DNA of 36,929 nt from Saccoglossus kowalevskii. Lineage: Eukaryota; Hemichordata; Enteropneusta; Harrimaniidae. Shown here one piece after another: positions 1 to 11,332 of this stretch (position 1 is the stretch's first letter; each line of letters opens with the position of its first letter). Position numbers and translations under genes: made by a program. The notes beneath the pieces were generated by a model that saw nothing but the letters and a program-made list of their open reading frames with translations, did no database searches and was not told where the DNA came from. The DNA lies in NCBI RefSeq assembly GCF_000003605.2, contig NW_003137825.1:675586-712514 (forward strand), in the 5' to 3' direction.

Positions 1-2062
1 ATGTCTCTCGCCCGTCACGCCATGACCCAGTTTCAACCACACGGCCATTTTGCAACAAGTGCGTGACCCTCGGCGTCACCCGACTGACTATATGATCGTT
101 CTGTTCAACTGTTAAGCTAGGATTTATTACCGTTATTATCATTATATTGTCACATGATTTATTTTACCTTATGTGTAATGTCTTAAGTATCTTTATTGTA
201 ATTTGTATATACCAATTCGTATATACCGAGGAAACGACCCCGATTGAAGGTCATGTATTTTGTGACGTCACCAATTCGTGTGTAGGTACGGCTTCTAGAT
301 CCGTGCCGATAAAAAATAATTATCGAATTTTAATAACGATTTCCTTCAGTGGCCATTACTGTAAATGTGTATCCATCAACATTATTTGTAAGTGTCAAAC
401 TGTCATCTGTAAAATTACTTTTTCTCAGTACTTTTGACTCTCAGAGTTTATTATGAAAAAAGTTATCAACTAATGTATATCGATGTAAGTAAGAAATGAA
501 AAACGAAAATATTTATAATCTTATCCACAATTGTACTCAGTATTGTTTTTTTGTTGCAATACCCAGTACCGGTATACTGATACATTTAGGAACGCCTTTG
601 TTTCTAAAGATGTAAACGGGCACAAGAGGGCGGCAAACATAGACAACGTAAAACCTGACCATACTGTGCGTAGCCGCATATCCCTCAAAGCAGTGATACA
701 ATGACCTGGCAAAGGCTGCTTACCTTCACTTATGAATGTCGTGTGCAATCACAAGCAGTGAAAGGAAACATGTTATTTCGTTCTTCAATTTTCCCTCCGC
801 TGAGCAAGGGCCCCCTATCCCCGCCGACATCAACACATTGTACATGCTGTATTTGCCAATATTCCAGTCTAAAAGTATTCATTTGAAAGAATTAACTGTA
901 GAAAATTATTTTGATGACAACCATGCGGTTAATTTTATCGTTGGCTATTTGGTTGAGTCGTGATATTGCATGTAATTTGCGTAAGTCTGTTAGGGGTACT
1001 TTTCGTCTGATTCGTTGCATCAGATGCATTGTGGGTAACCAATCCGGCGGAAACATTCGAATTATTTTGCTGGGTAGTATTGGCCAAAATATAACAAGGA
1101 CGGCAGTGGGGTGTACGTTTCTTTCCACTTTAGTATGCTTATTTTACCGTTTATATCCTGGAACAATTACGGTAAAATTAATTTTGAATAATGCGATATT
1201 AGTACCAATCGCGCGATGATAAACAAAATGTGGTATGAGAGGATTGCTGGCATAACACCCTCAAAAATGAAATGGTAAAGTCCACCACATGACGTAAGGA
1301 GGTAATACGGACTTCCTAAATTTCTGGAAGTGGTGCGTGTGGGAGAAAGTTCGGTAGAGGATTTTGCAGATTTGAGAATATCCGGCGAAAAATATACCAT
1401 AGAGTTTATTCCAACAAAACCATTGATATTCATTATGGTGTTTTGGTTTGAACAATTTCACCAAGTGAGTATTTGGTCGTCACATGTTTTGCGCTCGGGA
1501 AACAGTGATTTCGCGTCGATCGTTCTATTGTTTTGAACAATAGAGTTGTTCTTCGAAGTGTGGTATGAACCGGGAATATATAGTGTTCGATGTCGTTTAT
1601 CGCCAACCGCTTTATCATAATCGATGAAACTTTCAATGAACTAAAGTTCTAGTTAACTGGTTATCTGCAATGTATTGCGGCTACAGAGGACTGTGTCTAT
1701 GACCTTGAGTTGTGAGCGATTTTCGTGATACAGTCGAAAGTGCTCTCCGTGCTGTCACGGTGTTTGTTTTTTGAACTGTAACAACAAACCACAACCTAAA
1801 ACTTGACACGTAAAGCGTCTGTGATATTGAACTTGTGATAATTAAAAGATCGTGGATCTACAGAACCGACGCCAACTGGTCATCCTATTGCTTTCATTGG
1901 GATTGTGTTTGTAAACAGGCCCGGAAACGTGAAGCCGGGTTGCTACATGATCGGATGTGTCCCTTGCTTTCATGCTTGATTACTGGTTGGTGAATCATTT
2001 GTATTGTGATTCGAATCGTAAATATATTATTCTATACCGAAGTTGATTTAGAGAGACTCACG
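1..2062. other. Upstream region of the Kir gene, no gene recognised
   Basis: Several short open frames exist on both strands, but none has a recognisable motif, a convincing exon border or family similarity. The stretch should carry the promoter and 5' UTR of the Kir channel gene. A TATATA-like string lies near 1576-1583, and AT-rich sequence runs up to the coding start, but I cannot place a transcription start. A CTCF-like word lies at 619-634. Confidence 0.5.
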
Positions 2063-3268
2063 ATGAGCATGACGATGGCGAACATTGATTCGTATGCACC
2101 GATGCCCTCCAACGGTACAAAACAAGAGGTAGTGAGTGTAGAAGGCTATGCAGGAGGAAAAACGCTCGCCTATCGCACGTCATCACGTGGAAAAAGCACT
2201 CAGAAATATCGTATGGTTGATCAGGATGGTCATTGCAACATATCCCACAATTCTCCCCGCAAGCAGAACTATCGATTTTTGGCGGACATATTCACTACAC
2301 TTGTGGACATTAAATGGCGATATAACTTGACAGTGTTTACACTTGCATATGTCCTCAGTTGGCTCATCTTTGGTGCAGTTTGGTGGGTACTTGCTTTGCA
2401 ACATGGAGACTTAGTTCCTGAAAACATTGAGAATCCTGAATGGAAGCCATGTGTTGTAAACGTTCATTCTTTTCCTACAGCTTTTTTGTTCTCCCTTGAA
2501 ACCCAGACAACAATCGGTTATGGTTCTCGATCAGTTACTGAGGAATGTTGGGTTGGAATGTTGTTGGTTGTCTGTCAGTCAGTTGTCAGCTGTATTGTTG
2601 ATGCAGTGATGGTTGGGATAGTTTTTGCCAAAATTGCTCGCCCAAAGAAGAGAGCTGAGACTTTGATTTTCAGTAAGAAGGCTGTTATTACTCTGCGAGA
2701 TGGAAAACTCTGTTTGCTGCTCAGAATTGGAGATATTCGCAAAAGTCACATTTTGGAAGCTCATGTTCGCGGCGTTGTTATTCAAAAGCGTGTCACAAAA
2801 GAAGGCGAAGTCATCCCATTGTATCCGTATGATTTAGACGTTGGGTTTGATCGTGGTTGGGACAGAATATTTCTTGTGTGGCCGATAGTCGTGGAACACG
2901 TAATTGAGAAAGAAAGTCCCTTTTACGAAATGTCAGCTTCTGACCTTGAACATGGTGATTTTGAACTAGTTATAGTCTTAGAAGGCATTGTAGAAGCAAC
3001 GGGAATGACAGTACAAAAACGTACTTCATACCTACCGCATGAGATCTTATGGGGATATCAGTTTGATCACCAGTTGGTTGCGCTGCATGATGACGATTAC
3101 CATGTGAATTACTCTCATTTCAACACTGTTCATCAAGTGTCAACACCACGGTGTTCTGCTAAGCAACTTTACAATATGCGTGATGTTGGTGTTGGAGAAG
3201 GTGATAGTACCACAGGTCCTAATGGTAATATTCCCTTAACTACTTACAACGTGGAGTCAGAACTTTGA
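2063..3268 (+). CDS. Inward-rectifier potassium channel, Kir2/Irk type
   Basis: Pore-forming subunit of a tetrameric plasma-membrane K+ channel that sets resting potential (family knowledge). The 401-residue frame has a cytoplasmic N-terminus, TM1 (about 87-112), a pore helix, the filter TIGYG (150-154) and TM2 (162-191). Cys130 and Cys162 match the pair that forms the extracellular disulfide in Kir channels. Asp180 in TM2 is the residue that gives strong polyamine-dependent rectification in Kir2. PKKR (194-197) and RKSH (226-229) match PIP2-binding sites. Asp263, Asp267 and Glu307 match the cytoplasmic-pore acids of Kir2.1. The protein ends ESEL, a class I PDZ ligand like the Kir2 tail. The FCYENE export motif of Kir2.1 is not seen. 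The coding region has no intron. The frame is open upstream to 2006, but the first in-frame ATG is at 2063; ATGs at 2069 and 2075 are alternatives. Paralogue identity within Kir2 is not settled. Confidence 0.96.
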   Translation: MSMTMANIDSYAPMPSNGTKQEVVSVEGYAGGKTLAYRTSSRGKSTQKYRMVDQDGHCNISHNSPRKQNYRFLADIFTTLVDIKWRYNLTVFTLAYVLSWLIFGAVWWVLALQHGDLVPENIENPEWKPCVVNVHSFPTAFLFSLETQTTIGYGSRSVTEECWVGMLLVVCQSVVSCIVDAVMVGIVFAKIARPKKRAETLIFSKKAVITLRDGKLCLLLRIGDIRKSHILEAHVRGVVIQKRVTKEGEVIPLYPYDLDVGFDRGWDRIFLVWPIVVEHVIEKESPFYEMSASDLEHGDFELVIVLEGIVEATGMTVQKRTSYLPHEILWGYQFDHQLVALHDDDYHVNYSHFNTVHQVSTPRCSAKQLYNMRDVGVGEGDSTTGPNGNIPLTTYNVESEL

Positions 3269-4302
3269 CCATGAAAGCAATCAGATAGCAGGTAATGTTC
3301 TATCCCTTGCACCATGTGGGATGTCTGTCAGCCACAGCCTTTAATATCATGTATACTTCTGCCTAGTTCTTCTATGTTTCACAGCTCCACTTCTCCTACT
3401 GACTGATCAACCAGATTAGCTTTTAGGTCAGATCATTGACAACACACAAACTGCAGAAAACCCTTGAAAATTCATCAATTTTCACAGTATAAGTATAACT
3501 TGCTATCATATCTTTCCTCGTATCTTTGGCGCTGCGTTAACATTCTCTAAGGCATATGATAACCAGTTATCCTAATTTGTTTGCTTAAATCTAAGTACTG
3601 TTTCACTGACATTTTATTTCGCTATTTTGATGGTTTTGATTGTTAATTTACATGTTCATTTAATTTAGCAAATTTTACTTATCAGCGAAAATAGCAAAAT
3701 TAAAACCTAGTGAATTAATGCATTTACAGTAGCTTAAATATTTTTCAAATGGTTAAATTTTGGTGTAAATATTTCAAATATGCATTAAGTTTGCAGAGAA
3801 AAAATTACTTTTATATAAATCATACTTTGATCAGCTAAAAAAAAATGTTTGGCTGACTGACACAAGGGAGTATGGATGTTCAGCATTGTGAATTTATTTA
3901 TTGATTCAGGCGATAGTTTTCAAATCTGGCTAAATGGCTTGCACCAGTGAAACTGAGACAGTGTGTGTGTGTACGTACGTTTCACCATAGACAGAATAGA
4001 TTATACATGTAGTTGGATATTAATTAATAACTAATTCCACTTACATTGTACATGTATGCAGAATAATTTTGTCTCCATTATACTGGGATGTTAGTAACAG
4101 TCTGTTACATTTGACCCAGAAGTATGCTAAGAGTTAAACAGAGAGGGTTTCTCTATGGTTTTGAGAGAAAATTGCTAAAAATTTGTGATTAATTAACCCT
4201 AATTTGTCAGCCCCATGTGCATTTACATTGAATTGACCACATAAGGGTTAAATCATTTTTTTTTTTTTTTTGCATTGGTGGTCAACTGTGGTTAAACAAT
4301 AT
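3269..4302. other. Probable Kir 3' UTR and flank
   Basis: No coding potential is seen. The sequence probably starts with the Kir 3' UTR. A fragment resembling the end of the CTGTA-type MITE found at 27960-28166 lies at about 3684-3731, with AAAACCTAGTGAATT followed by TTTACAGTA. A short GT/ACGT repeat lies near 3961-3980. Confidence 0.4.
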
Positions 4303-4640
4303 GAGGTTGTTACGAGGATACCTCAAAGAATGCACGAAGACAGTACAGCGGCAGTATCGACCGACGTGCAGCAGAGGTCAATGCGACGGCGTACTGTCTG
4401 AGTGCATACTTTGAGATATCCTCGTAATAACCTTATTAGTATACATCTTTTCCCTCCAAAATGTTTAGAACAGAATCAGTGAACTTCTTTGTGCGGAGTC
4501 CGGTCAAACTCTGGTGACAGTATTTGCTTTTATTATTAGAGGACGCTTGCACGTGTAATCATTCCATATTTGAAATTCACATTTCCTAATATAGTGGAAT
4601 GAAAATACCTCATGAAAAAAACGCTGTAATTTATGGCATT
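4303..4640. repeat. Dispersed foldback repeat, copy 1
   Basis: This block is repeated at 24648-25034. It opens with two 44-nt inverted arms (4303-4346 and 4391-4434) that pair at 38 of 44 positions, around a loop containing GACCGACGTGCAGC. About 200 nt of non-palindromic sequence follow and are also shared with copy 2, for example AATGTTTAGAACAGAATCAG and TCATTCCATATTTG. No coding frame is conserved between the copies, so it is probably a non-autonomous mobile element. Outer borders are approximate. Confidence 0.8.
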
Positions 4641-6530
4641 AGGTAATATTCATTATTACATAGTGAAAATTTTAATAGATATTCAATTACTCAACATCAT
4701 TAGCTAACATTGTTTTCTTAAAAATTAAAATACATGTTATAATGGGTGAACTTACTATGCCAGGCATTGTATATCCATCCCTGCAACAGGTGTTGTATCA
4801 AAAAGCCAATTCACTATTTTGTACATGTACTACATGTACTTTAATCAAATTACAAGTATTCTGTGGAGTAGCCAAAAATCCTACTTTGGAAATCTAATCA
4901 GTCAATTGTCAAATTAGCTTATATCGAATCGCTCTCCCTTCACTGATACTAAATCCCCAGTCCTTACATGGCCTTCCTATATATATCCAGATTAATATTA
5001 ATCTTAGTTCCGTTTTAGATAATCCTATGACTCTATTACCAAGGTAATGCATATTTAGTTCATAAAGCACTTATAATAGCCTCTAAATAAAGAAAAAATG
5101 TTTCAATTCAAAAATTACTGACAACTATTAAATTCACTACGTTCAATTACCCACCATAGACTCGGGCCAGTCAAACCCTCGCCTAATTTTTTGCTATTTT
5201 AATTATTTGTGTAATAAAGATATTTCAAAATATCTAGAGCTAAATAGTTGTCTTTAAAAGTTTAATTTTTCAGACCTTGTTGAAATCACAAATTAATTGT
5301 TAACACTGATTTCAAATTATTAACCGATTAAATATGAACTTTTTATAGACAATATACATCCCACAAACATTTTTAGAAGATTTAATTAAATATCAAGTAC
5401 TTCCTGTGAATAGCATACCTGGCACTATGATTGAATGGTTAATATTAAGTTAGTCATTAAGTTTCAAAGATATGTGTATAAAACAATCATTTATTAACTA
5501 TATTGAATACTTATGTTTGAAGCATTAGCCTAATTCCTGCTTGTGAATAAATTGAGAATAAATTCAATAATTTAAAAAAGAAAAAAAGTAAAGTATTACA
5601 AATTTACTAATTTGCTTTCACCCAACAGTGTGTTTTCCCCCGCATCAAAGTATGGTAAGCTTGTCGTTTTTAGCTTCCAGGCCACCATACTTGCTTACCA
5701 TAATAGGAATCAGGATGCATTGTTTACATTCATAATTACAACTAACAATTATGTCTTGTCCACTGTAATAGTTGAACTAATAGTAATACAGAGAAATGGT
5801 TCCTTGGGCTGCCCCTAACCAGCCACCTGGTGTAATTGTATATGCCCCTCCAGATACATGTACAGGTTCTGAAGAGGGGTTTGTATAATATAAATGGGTG
5901 AGGGGCAGGTTTAGGATTAGTTATGAATGAGTGAGCCCTAAGGAAATCTTACTGCTAACTATTGTAGAGAGAGAAATATTACTGTTTAATATTAGTGGAT
6001 TTGAAGTTGCAGAGACTTATACTAGGTTTTAAAAATCACTGGTTTGCGATGGAGGCAATACACTATTGTTGAATTAGAATATTTACCAGTTTTTAATTTA
6101 GTTGTCGGTAAAATGGGTGAAAAGTGTGGATTATCAGGATAAATGAATGGCCTGAACAAAAGGTCACATAAGGGTGGTATAACAACACTCAAATAATCCG
6201 CTTTCTTTCAATTTGTTTGCATGCATTTGAAATCTGGTGAAATCAAGGTCAAATTATGGTCACTTTAGTAGTTATTTTTAGGTATGCACGATTTTGGTGG
6301 CATGCTTTGATTGTGGCCCTATCAGGTTCACCAGCAACCCCAAAATAGTCTATTGTGAAATGCCTGTGTAAGCACAGCACCAATTACCTTGCTTGAATTG
6401 TCAAAAAAACTATCCATTGTTATGCTTTGAACCACTATTGATCATGTGACCAAATTCTCTGACCATATCCCCTTTCCCCTGTTACTTGCCAACTACTAGT
6501 TGCCCTTGTTGATTTTTGGGTCATTTTATG
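4641..6530. other. AT-rich non-coding interval
   Basis: No gene is recognised. The first AATAAA words downstream of the Kir stop codon on the + strand are at 5086-5091 and 5213-5218. If the Kir transcript ends there, its 3' UTR would be about 1.8 kb; this is only a possibility. Confidence 0.4.
5086..5091 (+). terminator. Candidate Kir poly(A) signal
   Basis: First AATAAA on the + strand after the Kir stop codon, followed by an A-rich run and a second AATAAA at 5213. It is distant from the stop codon, so use is uncertain; ATTAAA variants occur closer. Confidence 0.25.
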
Positions 6531-6535
6531 TAATA

Positions 6536-6793
6536 CTGTAGAATACTTTATTTATTTTTATGTAATACTGTAGAATACACATGTACTTTATTTATTTTTA
6601 TATAATACTGTAGAATACTTTATTTATTTTTGCCATTTTCGCTGAAGGGATGATTCCGTGAAAATAAAATCCCGCGAATATACTTTTTTTCCTATATTTC
6701 ACATTAAACTCATCAAAAATCAGTGAAAATAAATTCCATACAAAACGCCTTTTCAGCGAAAATTAATTCCAGCAAAAATAAAGTATTCCACAG
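6536..6793. mobile_element. CTGTA-type MITE (family A) with triplicated left end
   Basis: The full element is 6608-6793, starting CTGTAGAATACTTTATTT and ending in its near inverted repeat AAGTATTCCACAG, flanked by TA on both sides. Two extra copies of the left terminus lie just outside, starting at 6536 and 6568, so the left end is present three times in tandem. It shares internal sequence with 16916-17123 and 19332-19538. TA flanks point to a Tc1/mariner-type transposase acting in trans; no transposase is encoded. Confidence 0.8.
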
Positions 6794-8656
6794 TAAATAT
6801 AAACATACTTAAGTGGTACTTGTGAAACTGGTAGTTTGAAGATCAAAGCCTGAATGAGACACGGATTATCAAATTACTAGCAGTCAGCTTTTATTTCAAT
6901 TACAAGTGTCTTATTATACTACATGTATATCCCAAAATTGATGTAGGTTAGAGTGGATTGTATTATTATATTCACATACATGTTAGTTGCAGAATTCCTG
7001 ACGCTCGTACATTACTCCAAATGCTTATTAGTAGCAAATGCCCTTACCTAGTAAATGACAGGGGTGTACCTATGGTTGAATTATCTAGTATGTATACTAA
7101 GGACTCCCACAGACTCATACTAGATTTCCTCTTACAGTATGTAGACATTTTTATCTGCAACCATGTTTGAGATGACTGTAATTATTGTACTGGTATTTTA
7201 ACGATACATAATGTGTTGCCAGACACACATGCAGTGCTCTCCCAAGATTTTGGACAACATGGCTGCTTATTTGCACATTGATAGTGCCATATTTTAATAT
7301 TAATAAGTTTAATATAGAACAATAGCCTTCTTGAGCAGAAGAATAACTTCTGTTTTCTTGAAAAAGTTTGGGGACAGTAAAATCACTGCTCAAAGATGCA
7401 TCGACAGAAAGAGCACTTGATGTCATATCAGCGTGTCATCCAATCCAATATGGCCCAATACCACTAATAGGTTTCTGTATGAATAAGACTTCAAAGGTTT
7501 TTAGCTCTAAATATTGACAGCGACATCTTCATTCTTTTCAATAACCATAACACAAGCCTGCACACATCTAACAATGGAGTTAGCAGGTGTGTACATTGGT
7601 ATCATGAATAACAATTATAAAGGGCTTGAAATTTCTGAAACTTGTTGGGCTACCAATTTGTAGATTAATCCATCATGTTTAGTAGGTACTTAAAGCCATG
7701 TCAGAGACCAGAAAGTGTGATCACAAATAAATAAATGTCACATTGCATAACTTGTGTAGGAAACCCATAACTTTGAATACATACTGCTTAATGTAAAAAC
7801 AAGGTGTCATTTTTTGTGGTTGTAAATTTCCTGTAGTCTACCAGAAAAAATGGTAACCCTATCACTGTGTTGTGGGCTACTCTTAATTTTGAGCCCTGAT
7901 TATGTTGTGTATAGTGTTCTGTTCTATAGTTAATATTCTGTGCCATATATATATATACTAAAAAAGAAAATAGCAGTTGAAGCTAAATTTCAAGCAAATA
8001 TTGAATATAATTTTGCATTAAAATTGTGTACTTAATAGTTTCCCCAAATCCAGTCACCTGCAGTGTGTGAACTTAATAAAAAAAAGATTTCTATTGAGTT
8101 ATTTTTCCTGTCTACGCCCCTTCCTGTTAGTTTAAGAACAAAGATTTTTTTTTCAAATTAATTCTTTTCATGCTTTCAAGTAGTAAGAAGAAGAAATCTT
8201 TTCACTGCATGGTGATACACTACAATTCATTGCATAAATAGTTGTATTGGGAGCTTCCTAGAAGATGCTCACCATATACAACAGGCAGAGTACTAGTATT
8301 ACATGCTGACTAATCACTTGAAATAACAAGACCCTCCCCCCCCTCCCCCCAAATGCATTTAAAGGTATTGATAGTAACATGTCAAAACAGAAATACAATA
8401 TGTGGCTTTTGGGCTTCAGAGTCACTGACCCAAGACCAAAACAGATCCAATTTCAATAAGGTAATATCTTACAAAAATTCAACATAATTTACTTTATTAT
8501 TTCCCATATTTTAAGTCATATAGTTTTTGATCACAACTTCCTGTACTTTTTATGTGTCTGATTTGTTCTTGCAATTGTTTTTCACATACCTGTCCAAACA
8601 ATACTGCCCATTCAAACTGGATAAGACTATTGTGTTGATTCTTATTGTTAAAATCT

Positions 8657-8928
8657 GTTTAGGACACACCACTCACGGAAATAAAGCAATGGTAAACTAG
8701 GGTTAGGTAATAAACATCTATTATTGTGACGACGATTTGAGTTGAAATAAAAATCCAATAAAAAAAACCTTGCTTTAAAATAAATGCAATGGTGTGGAAA
8801 TAATACATGTATTCAAATTCAAAAGAGTTCATGAACCCATTTTGATGAACATGTTTCATCAAGTTTTACTCACTTAAAGATGGGGCTGCAACTTAACAGT
8901 AATGTTTTCTGAAAGTCTGTCCTAAACA
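8657..8928. mobile_element. Possible MITE with 10-bp inverted ends
   Basis: GTTTAGGACA at 8657 is matched by its exact reverse complement ending at 8928, about 270 bp away. Similarity inside the ends fades quickly, and no target-site duplication is clear, so this is tentative. Confidence 0.3.
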
Positions 8929-11292
8929 AAATATCAAAAAACCTAAAATATCAAACATTTTTGGTTATTTAGTCAAAAATTGGTATTTTATTGGTACATG
9001 CACTATGTAAGACCCAGTTTTGAAACATGTTTGAAAAAAAAAAACATGTAATCATGATCACATTAAAGACATTGAAAATGCACAATTTTTTTTACAAAAC
9101 AAGAAAGTGAAAGTCTTGACTGTACGATACCAGTGGAGCTGTGGTACACAGTCACGTCTTAGTCACCTAGGCTAGCACTATGAAAGGTCCATTTGATTAT
9201 GTTATTAATAATTAATTCTATATGGTTATTGATGTATGATGTCAGTTATTCATTTCATAACTAATTATTGCCATTATCTTTATTATCCACTTCTCAGTCT
9301 CAAATATATTATTTGTATTCCTGTCTGTCTGACTGACTGCAAACTGACTATTAAACTGCTTTCGTGAGCAGTCAAAATTACAACTTAGTCACTGGTTTTT
9401 TTTATACAATGATAGCAGTGAGTTTCGTACTACATGTATGTCGTTCCAATGAATGCAATATAGTTGCACAATAATCCAGGACTTGACATCAAAAATTAAA
9501 ATGTTTAAAAATGTTATATATTACTGGCCATATCGGGTGAGCCCAGTTAGTGCGAGGTAAAATGTTTGTATTTGGGTGGTATTACTTCATATTACATGCC
9601 TCTCATATGAATTTTACTTGCAAAATAATCACAAATATCTACAGTTTTCAAAACCTATCCGGAACTTGAACAAGTGCCACCATCTTGAATAGGTGTTCTC
9701 TGTGGAAACAATCAATACTAGCACATGCTTTACTGGACTGCAAAATACCCCAGATGTTCTATTTTAAACCATGCATCAAATTTGCACGAAATTTTACAAT
9801 TCTGTAAATTATTTTTATTTGTCTTAATAAAAATGAGTTCATATTTTCACACAAATAATTACCATAACTTTCATAGTTGCTATAAAAATTAGCACAACTT
9901 TATGCACTTCAAAATAGTCAAGTGACAATCTCGAGACATTTTTTGGTCTTGAAATCTGTAATCCCGAAAATGCCAAAGCTCAAGCCCAGCAAACAAGTAA
10001 AGCTTTCTTATACAATAAATTGTTAAATCTCAGCTGACAGATGTTTTCATGTTTTGATAAATTTCCACTGTTAGAAAATGTCTGATTTTTCCAATTTTGA
10101 GAAAATTCATCTTATATGCAGTATTTAAACCACAGAGTTGCCTATATTTAGCTAGACTTCCACACAGCTGTTTACCATTCTATTGGTGACAGGCTTACAA
10201 TAAGCATAAAATACTTGTTGAGCTTTTGATTCCATTGATAGTGTCACAGCATAGGAATACTGACTTTGTGGGTTGCATTGAAAATCTTTGTCTTTATATC
10301 AACTCACATAAAGTCTTGTCAGTTTTCAATATGTGTATTATGACTTGCTGATTGTGTTCAATCATTATTGACAGTTACTCTGTCAAGACAACAAAATATG
10401 TTTCCATAGAAACCACGTGTTAGTATGCGGCTTATACTGTATTTAATCTCCTATACAACTTGTGACATCAAAAAAAAAACAATACGTTATGGTCAATACT
10501 CGTATAGTCTCCCAAAAAACCTTTCAAATCTGGAAGTTTATGGATTAAATTTTGGTTTGATATCATATGCCAGGATTCAGAATTAATGCAGATTGTGTTT
10601 ACGCAATCTTATTTAAAATAAAACTTTATAGAAAAACATTCCTCTGGTACCTTGTTGATAGTTTATACAGACAGTCGATAAATATTTAGTATGCTGGAAA
10701 CATCACTGCATTCAATATCTCAGATTGTATAAACCTTATTACTGATTGTCACCAATGCCTCCTAAATTGTGTTAATTGTACAAATGCAGCCAAGCGTCAA
10801 TAAGCAATCAATATATACACAGTAATTTTCACACAGTAACTATTCTATTGCAATGTTATTAAAATTATTGCTAGTACTCTCTCATTGTTATATGCTGTGA
10901 ATATGCTGCGGCCAAATCTAAACTCGCATTCATGTTCCCTAATAGGTGATTTTCTGTTCAACTGCGAGATCTCGCGAGATGCAGGAAAGACGTGCGTTGA
11001 ACGTCTGCCGCAAAAATCGAACAATTTGATTTTGAACTTGAATTTCTTTTATTCGTAGCTCACATCAACCGGCCAATGTTTGACAGAGGAATATTGCTTT
11101 TGAATACCCTCACCTAATCAAAATTGTCTATCATCAAATGTGTACAGCAAATTATTAAGCATGGAAATGCCCCCAAAATATTTTCGCGAATCCCACGCGA
11201 CGTTTGAAGCCACTACGCTATGACCTTTGTTTGTCCAGTATTTACATACATATCGTGTGATTCTCGCAGTAAATGGTCTATAGGCTGGCTAG

Positions 11293-11332
11293 CACATTGG
11301 ATTGTGGGAAAATCACTATTTATCAACACAAA
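11293..11332. repeat. Dispersed repeat, copy 1
   Basis: This 40-nt segment matches 23082-23121 in the opposite orientation at 36 of 40 positions. Weaker similarity extends beyond the right edge (GTGGTCA and ATGTGC words in the same order), so the true element is longer. Confidence 0.6.

Noticed and set aside
147-437. 96-codon frame near the left edge
   Set aside because: No motif, no plausible exon context and AT-rich codon use typical of chance frames.
1306-1446. Possible exon ending at CACCAA|GTGAGT
   Set aside because: The frame is open on both strands and ends at a donor-like site, but no similarity to any family and no partner exon could be recognised.
2006-2062. Upstream extension of the Kir frame to a GTG
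   Set aside because: The extra 19 codons begin with GTG, not ATG, and match nothing in Kir N-termini; they are more likely 5' UTR.
3958-3982. Microsatellite GTGTGT/ACGT
   Set aside because: Too short to be more than a chance run; noted only in the interval description.
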